A DNA stretch of 64,000 nt, taken from assembly GCA_015231885.1 (NCBI GenBank), contig JADGAT010000002.1, positions 1 through 64,000 on the forward strand, written 5' to 3'. The translations under genes and the position numbers were made by a program. Source of the DNA: SAR324 cluster bacterium (GTDB lineage Bacteria; SAR324; NAC60-12). Below, one piece after another: positions 25,637-33,211 of this stretch; position 1 is the stretch's first letter; each line of letters starts with the position of its first letter. The notes under the pieces are model-generated. The model saw only the letters and a list, made by a program, of their open reading frames with translations, made no database searches and had not been told where the DNA came from.

Positions 25637-28228
25637 CTATGTAGCCTTGAGCAGTCCCAATGGTTTTTGTTTGAGGACATGGTGGGTTGCTGCCAGAGCG
25701 GTTAGGACACTGAGGAAACTGATACCAATGATACTGACGATCATCATCACCCAGGAGAAACTCCAGATGCTTTCAAAGACGATGAAGGAGATGGTAAAAG
25801 ACAGGATGACACTCAAAGCAACTCCAAACAAGGCAGCAAAAAAGCCTAGAATGCCAAACTCAATCTGAATGATGGCACGAACATCCTGGAAACGGGCCCC
25901 TAGCACTTTCAGCAGATTGATTTCCCAGAAGCGCTGCTGCACTTCATAGCGTGCAATAGAAAAGAGAACCACCAACCCTGCCAGGATTGAAAGATATGCC
26001 ATCACTCGTATGGCCCAGCTTATCTGATCGGTGATTGTCAAAATTCGTCCCACCAGCAGCGAAACATCTATGACCGATATGTTTGGAAAGCGCTGGACAA
26101 TGCCATTCTGCAGCGAAATTTTTTTAACGGATTCTACATTCGAAATCCCTGCTAAAAAGGTTTTAGGGGCTTCTTCCAGAACCCCAGGCTGAAAAGTGAT
26201 AAAGAAATTCGGCTGGAAACTGTTCCATTTCACTTTTCTTAAATTGACTACTTTTCCCGCAATAGGAACGCTTTGTACATCAAAAGTCAATTCGTCTCCA
26301 ATTTTGAGCCCAAGACGCTCAGCAAACCGTTTTTCCAGCGAAATTTCAGGGAGTTCACTGGAAGTGATATCATAGCGAGCCGAGAGGGGCTTACCGGCCA
26401 CATAAGCTTCGGAATCCTGCAGCTGAGCACGGTAAGACAGGTTGAACCCCCGATTCCGGAAGCGTCTTTCGGTTTCCTGCTCCCGGGTGATTGCGTCTTC
26501 AACGGCATTGGAGGCAAATGTTTTTCCGTTCACGGCTTCCAGACGAGCACGGATCATCGGAGAAAGGTAAGACAGGTGCTGCTGTTCTTCTTTTAAATAG
26601 TCGCGCAGGGCATCCACCTGTTCGGGTTGGATATCGAACAGAAAAAAGCTGGGAACTTTGACATCGACAGGCTGGCTGATTTCATTCTGCAGGCCTTGTT
26701 GAATTTGTGGAATGATGTTCAGCAGGAGTGCGCCTAAACCAATTGCCAGAAAACAGGAAATGGCTCCCAGTCGGTTTCGGCTAAGATTTCTCAGAGCAAT
26801 CCGTTGGGTAACCCCCTGCCTGTTCGAAAACTTTCCGCAGAGGGTCAAAATGCTCCAGGCCAGTGTTCCCAAAATCAGCATAGCTCCCAAAAACAAGGCA
26901 ATGAATAAGCTTCCCACGATCCATGAGTGAGCCTGCCACACTGCCAAAATCCAGTAAACTGCCATCGCCGGCACATAGCTCATTCCAACCCTCAGCAGAG
27001 AACGGTTGTCTTCATGGGCAGGGATGATATTTTCATGAAACAAAGCAATGGGATTGAGGTGGTAGATTCGTGTTAAAATGGGCAGACAGCAAATGACACT
27101 GCCCAGGGTTCCCATAAAAAAAGCAAGCAACAGACTGCTCCATCCCATCTGACTTTCAAATCCTTTTGGTAAAAAGTCCCTCAGCACCGCAGGCAGGAGA
27201 GGGAGAATAAGAAAAGCCAAAGCACTGGCAATGGCTGCGCTAACCAGGCCGAGGATCACAATCTGAAACAGCATCATCTGATAGGCGTCTCGTCGAGTGG
27301 CTCCCAAACTGATCAAAATGGCCATTTCTTTAAAGCGGCTGACCAGAAAACTCCGGAACAGATAGGCGGCACCAACCCCTGCTAAAAACAACGCAATCAA
27401 GGCAACCAATCCCAGATAATCATTGAGGTATCCCAGGACCCTTCCTAATTGGTTACTGGCATCTTGATGAGTTTCTACCCGGATTTTTGGAGATCCTGGA
27501 TACAATTTCTCCAGACGTTGCCGCAAACCATCAACCACCACTTCAAGATCGGCCTCTGCCGTCAGTCGATAAAACCATAAATAACTGACCCGGCTGCCCA
27601 GGCTGATCAAACCTGTGTTTTCTATCTGCTCCACTCCCATATAAATGGTAGGAATTCCAGCAAAAACGGAAATGGCGCTTGTGGGATCATCCATGATCGT
27701 ATCGACTACAGCAAAAGGGGACTCTCCTATTTTCAGCGTGTCTCCATCTTCCAGTTCCAAAGCCAGCATCAAATCATTTGCCACCCAAATCGATTTGGTT
27801 GACAGAAGCTGCTTTGTCGCAATTTGCTGCTCCTGATTTCCTTTACTTATGGTTCCTCCATTTTTTAAAACAATTTGACCATACAGCGGATATTGGTCAT
27901 CAATGCCGATGATCCGGACTAGGCGAGAATTATTTTTTCCGGCAATCATCGAAAAAAAACGAACCTGCCTCGATTCTCCGGTCTTTGGCGAGATGACATC
28001 CGAAAAAAGCTGTCTCTCTTTTTGTGTGAAAGGCTGATTGGAGGTCACACTGAGGTCTGCCGTCAGAATGGCTTTCGAATTATTTTCCAGATGATGCTGA
28101 ATGGAAGTTTTGAAAGAATCCAGGGCAATGAATCCAATCAATCCCAGGGAAAGATTGAGAATAAAAAACAGGCTGAACCTTGCATTGTTTCGTATTTCTT
28201 TCAGGGCAAGCTTTGCCAGCAGGATCAT
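25637..28228 (-). CDS. FtsX-family ABC transporter permease (YbbP-like)
   Basis: This 863-residue permease has an N-terminal helix, a large periplasmic domain, then FtsX-type membrane blocks (GLVALIALFLAGVGAAYLF and a C-terminal set ending in SVLTALAATHHVL). The repeated FtsX domains and overall length match YbbP/LolC-E type MacB-like exporters. The start overlaps the stop of the ATPase gene upstream by 4 bases, so the two form a complex. Together with the SGNH esterase gene this reproduces the tesA/ybbA/ybbP neighbourhood known from enterobacteria. Substrate unknown; lipoprotein or lipid extraction is a guess. Confidence 0.85.
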   Translation of the reverse strand: MILLAKLALKEIRNNARFSLFFILNLSLGLIGFIALDSFKTSIQHHLENNSKAILTADLSVTSNQPFTQKERQLFSDVISPKTGESRQVRFFSMIAGKNNSRLVRIIGIDDQYPLYGQIVLKNGGTISKGNQEQQIATKQLLSTKSIWVANDLMLALELEDGDTLKIGESPFAVVDTIMDDPTSAISVFAGIPTIYMGVEQIENTGLISLGSRVSYLWFYRLTAEADLEVVVDGLRQRLEKLYPGSPKIRVETHQDASNQLGRVLGYLNDYLGLVALIALFLAGVGAAYLFRSFLVSRFKEMAILISLGATRRDAYQMMLFQIVILGLVSAAIASALAFLILPLLPAVLRDFLPKGFESQMGWSSLLLAFFMGTLGSVICCLPILTRIYHLNPIALFHENIIPAHEDNRSLLRVGMSYVPAMAVYWILAVWQAHSWIVGSLFIALFLGAMLILGTLAWSILTLCGKFSNRQGVTQRIALRNLSRNRLGAISCFLAIGLGALLLNIIPQIQQGLQNEISQPVDVKVPSFFLFDIQPEQVDALRDYLKEEQQHLSYLSPMIRARLEAVNGKTFASNAVEDAITREQETERRFRNRGFNLSYRAQLQDSEAYVAGKPLSARYDITSSELPEISLEKRFAERLGLKIGDELTFDVQSVPIAGKVVNLRKVKWNSFQPNFFITFQPGVLEEAPKTFLAGISNVESVKKISLQNGIVQRFPNISVIDVSLLVGRILTITDQISWAIRVMAYLSILAGLVVLFSIARYEVQQRFWEINLLKVLGARFQDVRAIIQIEFGILGFFAALFGVALSVILSFTISFIVFESIWSFSWVMMIVSIIGISFLSVLTALAATHHVLKQKPLGLLKAT

Positions 28229-28890
28229 ACGAATTTTCCTTCCTGCAAAACTTGCTGGCGGTTGCAGCGTTCTGCCAGCATCTCATTGTGAGTAACAAAC
28301 AGCAGGGTCATTTGAATGGATTGTACCAAATCGAATAATAAATCAGCAATATGAGACCCTGTTTTATTATCAAGGTTTCCTGTGGGTTCATCAGCAAGCA
28401 GCAAAGCGGGTCTTACCACAAGAGCCCGTGCAATAGCGACCCTCTGTGATTCACCACCACTGAGCTGGTGTGGAAAATGATTTCGGCGGTGCTCAAGTCC
28501 TACTTGTTCCAATGCCTCTTGAGCTTTAGCAACGGCATCTTCATCACGGCTAAGCTCCAATGGCAATGAAATATTTTCCAATGCCGTTAGGTGGGACATA
28601 AGGTGAAATTGCTGGAAAATAATACCTATGTTTTTAGCACGGAACCTGGCCAGCTGTTCTTCATTCATTTCGTGAAAATTCTGTCCATTCAGCCAAATCG
28701 TACCCGTTGTCGGCTGATCCAGTCCTGCGACCAATGATAAAAATGTAGACTTTCCACTGCCCGACTGTCCCAGAACAGCAACGGTTTCTCCCCGTTGCAG
28801 CTTCAGATTCAGTCCAGTCAATACTTCAATCGGAGTGGTGCTGTCGGCCGTATAAAAATGTTTCTCTAAATTATTTATTTGAAGAATCAT
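28225..28890 (-). CDS. ABC transporter ATP-binding protein (LolD/YbbA type)
   Basis: The 221-residue ATPase has Walker [11 protein letters not shown]-loop region [15 protein letters not shown], signature [15 protein letters not shown] and Walker [13 protein letters not shown], the pattern of the LolD/MacB subfamily. It precedes and overlaps the FtsX-like permease gene by 4 bases and follows the esterase gene by 42 bases on the same strand. It powers the neighbouring permease at the inner membrane. Confidence 0.92.
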   Translation of the reverse strand: MILQINNLEKHFYTADSTTPIEVLTGLNLKLQRGETVAVLGQSGSGKSTFLSLVAGLDQPTTGTIWLNGQNFHEMNEEQLARFRAKNIGIIFQQFHLMSHLTALENISLPLELSRDEDAVAKAQEALEQVGLEHRRNHFPHQLSGGESQRVAIARALVVRPALLLADEPTGNLDNKTGSHIADLLFDLVQSIQMTLLFVTHNEMLAERCNRQQVLQEGKFV

Positions 28891-28932
28891 GAGACGAATG
28901 AAAAATGATGAATTTGCAATATATAATTTTGT

Positions 28933-29577
28933 TTAAGAAGACGGCAGAAGCGGAGACAGATGCTGAAATATCATATCAGCAATGATTTTGTGTCCTTGTG
29001 GATTAGGATGAATTCCGTCCGGTAAGTTCAATTCTGGATGGCCTGCCACACCGTCCAGCAAAAAAGGGATGAGGTGGATCTTGTGTTCTTCGGCAAGCCT
29101 GGGATAGACTGCCGCAAAACTTTCAGCATATTGAATTCCATAATTAGGAGGCATCTTCATACCAGCCAGAACAACCCGGATTTCAGCATCCAATGCCAAC
29201 TTGATGGTAGAGGCTAGATTTTTTTTCATGGCTTCTGAATCCAATCCGCGCAACCCGTCATTGGCTCCTAAGGCCAATACTAAAATATCCGGTTTGATGC
29301 GCAAATACCATTTCAAACGGGATAATGCGCTGGCTGAAGTCGATCCGCTGATGCCGGCATTGATCACTTTGACATGTTGATGCCCTTGGGCTTGAAAGGC
29401 TCGCTCCACCAAATAAGGGTAAGCTTCTGTTCGGTCAATGCCATACCCTTCTGTCAAAGAATCCCCAAGGCAGAGAATAGTAACTGTGTCCTGGGCATAG
29501 AGAGAATTACTCCACAGGATGATGAATAGACAAATTCCCCAGTAAAATGAAAAACGACGTTGTAACAATAAAAGCAT
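28933..29577 (-). CDS. SGNH-family arylesterase/lysophospholipase (TesA-like)
   Basis: A periplasmic GDSL hydrolase that cleaves esters or thioesters of fatty acyl chains. Signatures are CLGDSLTEGYG (nucleophile Ser), INAGISGS, LGANDGLRG, and DGIHPNPQGH with the catalytic Asp-His pair. The ATG at 29577 is preferred over one at 29640 because it starts a standard signal peptide (MLLLLQRR, hydrophobic helix, cut after LYA). The protein is then 214 residues. It is the first gene of an apparent operon with the ABC ATPase and permease, as in the E. coli tesA region where the genes are divergent. Confidence 0.88.
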   Translation of the reverse strand: MLLLLQRRFSFYWGICLFIILWSNSLYAQDTVTILCLGDSLTEGYGIDRTEAYPYLVERAFQAQGHQHVKVINAGISGSTSASALSRLKWYLRIKPDILVLALGANDGLRGLDSEAMKKNLASTIKLALDAEIRVVLAGMKMPPNYGIQYAESFAAVYPRLAEEHKIHLIPFLLDGVAGHPELNLPDGIHPNPQGHKIIADMIFQHLSPLLPSS

Positions 29578-29651
29578 GGTGTATTCTTTCTGTAAAGAAG
29601 GCGAAAATAATAACATACAAAAGTTATGCAGGATTTTCATCGAGATTCAAG

Positions 29652-29698
29652 GCGTTTTATCGGGCGCATAGTTTGCTATGTCACCGGCAAAGCAACGC
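29652..29698. repeat. REP-like imperfect palindrome
   Basis: Nested inverted repeats pair GCGTT with AACGC, CGG with CCG, and CATAG with CTATG around a TTTG loop. Shape and position just outside the esterase gene suggest an extragenic palindromic element. Confidence 0.4.
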
Positions 29699-29871
29699 AG
29701 AAGATCGTTGAAAAGACAAGTAGATTTGCTAAGTTATTGTTTGAGCATTCCTAAGGAAGTCTTTTGGCAAAATTTATTCATTATGTCATGAATTTTTGTC
29801 AGGGGCTATTATCTTTTTCAAATGGATTTAGAATTTTTCAGACAGGGCCGTTTCTTCGGATTCATGGAAAA

Positions 29872-29937
29872 GTAGATTTTATGTTAAAACAGAGTAGACT
29901 TTTTGTGCAAATAAGGTAGATTTTCCTAACTGGCTTT
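29872..29937. promoter_or_regulatory. three 22-bp-spaced direct repeats upstream of the channel operon
   Basis: GTAGATTTT, GTAGACTTT and GTAGATTTT start at 29872, 29894 and 29916, exactly 22 bases (about two helical turns) apart. Direct repeats in helical phase are typical binding arrays for response regulators or iteron-binding proteins. A further GTAGACTCT lies at 30002. Confidence 0.5.
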
Positions 29938-29986
29938 TCAGGATCTTTCCAAAGGCAGCAGGAAGGACTTAGAATCCAATTGCAGG

Positions 29987-30001
29987 CACGTAACGTACGT
30001 G
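29987..30001. promoter_or_regulatory. CACGTA/TACGTG inverted repeat
   Basis: A 6-bp perfect inverted repeat with a 3-base spacer lies 50 bases before the start of the CASTOR/POLLUX-like gene, in operator position. Confidence 0.35.
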
Positions 30002-30050
30002 GTAGACTCTGTGTTTCAAAATTTCGTAACAAAAATATTTCAAGTGACCT

Positions 30051-32027
30051 ATGAAATCCAACGATTCAAACCATCATAAAGCCACATTTCTAGCACGAAT
30101 GCAATACGGCTTCGATAATTTCATGGCCAAAGGAGGGTTGTCGGTCTTTCTGGCATTGCTCGTTATGTTTTTTTGCACATTTGCCCTGATGTTTGGACTT
30201 CGCTGGGTTGCCAGTTTTGTCTTACCTGATGAAACCATCGCACAAATCACTGACCAGATGTGGCGGGTGTTTCTTCAGATTTCAGATGCGGGTGCCATTG
30301 CCGATGATGCCAATGCCAATTATGTGAACAAAATCATTGGAATTGTTACTATTCTTCTTGGCCTCGTTTTCTTTTCCAGTTTGGTGGCCTTCATCACCAG
30401 CGTCTTCGAAGAAAAAATCACACAGCTTCGCAAGGGAAAAAGCCCTGTGATAGAAGAAGGTCATACGTTGATTCTTGGCTTTGGCAACCGGGTTTTGGAA
30501 ATCATCCGAGAGTTGATCATTGCCAATGAATCTGAAAAAGATGTGGCGATTGTCGTCTTATCTGAAAAAGATAAAGAGGAGATGGACGATTTTTTCAATG
30601 ACAACCTGGACGAACTGCATACAACACGAATCGTAACACGCAGCGGGAACACCTCCAATTTACAGTCTCTACGGAAAATGGGAATCCGCCAATGCAAATC
30701 CATCATTATTCTCAATTCAGCATCTCCTGCCGATTCTTATCGAGTAAAGTATATTGGAGACGCCCGTGTTTTGAAAACCATCATGGCGGTTGGTTCGGTA
30801 ACCGGCTCGACCGGAATGCCTCCTGTTGTGCTTGAGTTGTTTTTTTCCAGAAACAGGAAACTTGCAGAGAATGCAGTACCTGGCCAAATTACAGCCCTGG
30901 ATGCAAATTATCTCCTGGCTAAAATGCTGGTGCAAACTTCCCGTAACCAAGGATTGGCTTTTGTCTATTCCCAGCTGGTCGGATTTGAAGGCGATGAAAT
31001 TTACATCTTTCAGCCCAAAGGAGATGACTGGTGTCAGCATACTTTTGCTGAGCTACAGTGGCATTTCAAGAAAAGTGTGCTGCTTGGATTTCGTAAAGGA
31101 CGGCAGATCTTTCTCAATCCCCAGCCTGATTATAAGCCTTCGGAAGAAGATGAAATGATCGTATTGGCAGAGGATGATTCCGCTATCACCTATTACAAAA
31201 AACCTGTAATCCAACCGGCAAAGCATAAGTATGGACGAGGGCATCTGAAAAATAAACCAGAACGGCAGATGATTATCGGATGGAGTGATAAAACTCCGCT
31301 GCTGGTTGATGAATATGCCCAATATGTAGTCAGAGGATCCACCATTGATGTGGTTGTGACTAATGTCACCAAGCCAATGAACGATTTGCTGGAAATGGCA
31401 AAAAAGAAATATCCGAATTTGACCATCCGCTTGATCAAGGCAAATATCCACAATCCTGCTGTACTCAAGCGCCTGTCTCCTCAAAAATACAACAACGTCA
31501 TCATTCTTGCTGAAAATTCAGACAATGAAGAGGAAGTCGATGCGGAAACCATTGCGAAGCTTCTGGAGCTGCGCCATTACTTCCGAAGCTTTGAAAGAGC
31601 CACCGGACAGACGCCGGAGGCGCAACTGATCACAGAGGTGATGGATTCTCAAAATGCAGAGCTGATTTTCAATACGGGAGTCAAAGATTTTCTGATTCCC
31701 AATCAGTTCATTTCAAAGATATTTGCACAAATTTCTGAAGAACCTGATGTCAAACTGATTTATGAAGATTTGTTTTCAGAAGACGGAAGTGAACTGTACC
31801 TCAAACCCATCACTCTGTATTTTCAGGAATTTCCTCTAACCATCACATTTGCCGATTGTATGTTAGCCGCACAAAACCGTTCAGAAGTCTGTATTGGAGT
31901 GAGGCTAGATTCAGAAAAACAATATGCCTCTGAAGCTTATGGCATTCATCTCATACCTGAAAAAGACACCGTCTTTGAGTTCAATGAATATGATGTTCTC
32001 ATTGTATTGGCCGAAGACGACACTTGA
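30051..32027 (+). CDS. CASTOR/POLLUX-like ion channel
   Basis: This 658-residue protein has two transmembrane segments (about 28-60 and 98-122) flanking a pore loop (WRVFLQISDAGA). The large cytoplasmic part contains RCK-like nucleotide-binding folds (LILGFGNRVLEIIREL, then a second module near MIIGWSDKTPLLVDE). This matches the CASTOR/POLLUX/DMI1 family, which in plants are nuclear-envelope cation channels involved in calcium oscillation; bacterial members are widespread but uncharacterised. It is separated by 15 bases from a voltage-gated channel gene on the same strand. The ion is unknown; potassium or calcium is plausible. Confidence 0.82.
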   Translation: MKSNDSNHHKATFLARMQYGFDNFMAKGGLSVFLALLVMFFCTFALMFGLRWVASFVLPDETIAQITDQMWRVFLQISDAGAIADDANANYVNKIIGIVTILLGLVFFSSLVAFITSVFEEKITQLRKGKSPVIEEGHTLILGFGNRVLEIIRELIIANESEKDVAIVVLSEKDKEEMDDFFNDNLDELHTTRIVTRSGNTSNLQSLRKMGIRQCKSIIILNSASPADSYRVKYIGDARVLKTIMAVGSVTGSTGMPPVVLELFFSRNRKLAENAVPGQITALDANYLLAKMLVQTSRNQGLAFVYSQLVGFEGDEIYIFQPKGDDWCQHTFAELQWHFKKSVLLGFRKGRQIFLNPQPDYKPSEEDEMIVLAEDDSAITYYKKPVIQPAKHKYGRGHLKNKPERQMIIGWSDKTPLLVDEYAQYVVRGSTIDVVVTNVTKPMNDLLEMAKKKYPNLTIRLIKANIHNPAVLKRLSPQKYNNVIILAENSDNEEEVDAETIAKLLELRHYFRSFERATGQTPEAQLITEVMDSQNAELIFNTGVKDFLIPNQFISKIFAQISEEPDVKLIYEDLFSEDGSELYLKPITLYFQEFPLTITFADCMLAAQNRSEVCIGVRLDSEKQYASEAYGIHLIPEKDTVFEFNEYDVLIVLAEDDT

Positions 32028-32042
32028 GAGATTGATCGGACC

Positions 32043-33017
32043 ATGCCTCGAAAAAAAACCAAGATTGACTCTCTGAAACATTTTGTGAATGGTGACTTCT
32101 TTGGTTACTTCATATTGCTGGTCATCATCATCAATTCTGTCTTAATTGGGATAGAAACTTATCATACAGATCAGTGGATTGTTATCGTCCAGACCACTTG
32201 CCTCTATATTTTTGTTGCAGAACTGCTTCTCAAATATCTTACCAAAGACTCCAATCGCGCTTTTTTTACAAGCGGCTGGAATATCTTTGATATCATCATC
32301 GTAGCGTCGGCTTTTGTTCCTGCTGTTTCCAGTGTTTCCACCATTTTGAGAATTTTGAGAGTATTCCGGGTTTTCCGGATGATTCGAGCTGTCCCGGAAT
32401 TGAAACTGATGGTTTCTGTATTAGTACGCTCCTTCAGTTCCCTGGGGTACGTGGCCCTTCTGCTTGGAATTTTCTTCTATATTTATGCCATTATTGGAGT
32501 AGAACTGTTCGGGAAGGATTTTCAAGAATTTGCGACATTGAAAGAAGCTTCATTTTCTCTTTTTACGTCACTAACCCTGGAAGGATGGGCAGACCTCCGA
32601 CATGCGGCAGTCGCCAAATATGGCTTTTGGATGCCAACGCTCTATCATGTATCCTGGGTGATCATCAGTGCTTTTTTGATGTTCAACCTTGTAGTGGGTG
32701 CCATCATCAACAATTACCAAGTCGTTGACGATAAGGAAAAATCGGTACGCGAGTTACCCAATGATTTTTCTGCAGAAGAACTTCTGCAGATTCGAAACCT
32801 GGTCACCGAACTGGATCGTTTGCTCAACCGGAGAGGAACTCCTCCGGTTCATGTGCGCAATTATCTTTCTTCCCAAATGGGTTTTCCTGAACCCACTCAT
32901 GACCACACATCGGTTTGCCCTCATTGTGGGCAAACCTATCATATCCGAAACAAAATGGCGGGCAAGCAAGCCACCTGCCGGAAATGCAAGATGAAATTCA
33001 CCCTGGATCCTGGTTAG
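32043..33017 (+). CDS. prokaryotic voltage-gated cation channel with Ca-type filter and zinc ribbon
   Basis: This 324-residue channel has a full six-helix voltage-gated unit. The S4 sensor carries five arginines every third residue (R103, R106, R109, R112, R115). The pore filter is TLEGWAD (residues 178-184). Bacterial sodium channels have TLESW-type filters; a glycine at this place followed by a distal aspartate matches, as I recall, the native prokaryotic calcium channel CavMr. After S6 and a helical neck, the C-terminus forms a zinc ribbon with C292, C295, C312 and C315, which such channels normally lack. It is co-transcribed with the CASTOR/POLLUX-like gene. Ion selectivity is inference. 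Confidence 0.85.
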   Translation: MPRKKTKIDSLKHFVNGDFFGYFILLVIIINSVLIGIETYHTDQWIVIVQTTCLYIFVAELLLKYLTKDSNRAFFTSGWNIFDIIIVASAFVPAVSSVSTILRILRVFRVFRMIRAVPELKLMVSVLVRSFSSLGYVALLLGIFFYIYAIIGVELFGKDFQEFATLKEASFSLFTSLTLEGWADLRHAAVAKYGFWMPTLYHVSWVIISAFLMFNLVVGAIINNYQVVDDKEKSVRELPNDFSAEELLQIRNLVTELDRLLNRRGTPPVHVRNYLSSQMGFPEPTHDHTSVCPHCGQTYHIRNKMAGKQATCRKCKMKFTLDPG

Positions 33018-33104
33018 AAAAAATGTCGTCAGAGATCGTAGCCAACGTGATCGCGTAGTTTATTAACAAAAATATATCGATTTCTGCTGTGATGTGGTTA
33101 CGGT

Positions 33105-33133
33105 TTGACAAATAGTGGCAGGTTCTATAAATT
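33105..33133 (+). promoter_or_regulatory. candidate mutS promoter
   Basis: A consensus TTGACA (33105-33110) is followed, after 15 bases, by TATAAA (33126-33131) or, after 17, by TAAATT (33128-33133). It lies about 80 bases before the mutS ATG at 33212. Confidence 0.4.
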
Positions 33134-33211
33134 ACAAACCCTTCAGTATGGTTCCTGCGCAATCATTGAGACACACCTTCTTCCAGACATTTTTCTGATT
33201 CATAAGCATCC

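Larger units (their letters stand above)
29641..30050. other. 410-base regulatory intergenic region
   Basis: No coding region was found. The stretch holds an imperfect hairpin (29652-29698), a run of three 22-bp direct repeats beginning GTAGA(T/C)TTT (29872-29937), two more GTAGA motifs out of phase (29720 and 30002), and a CACGTA/TACGTG inverted repeat (29987-30001). It lies upstream of the ion-channel operon and looks like a complex control region. Confidence 0.6.
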
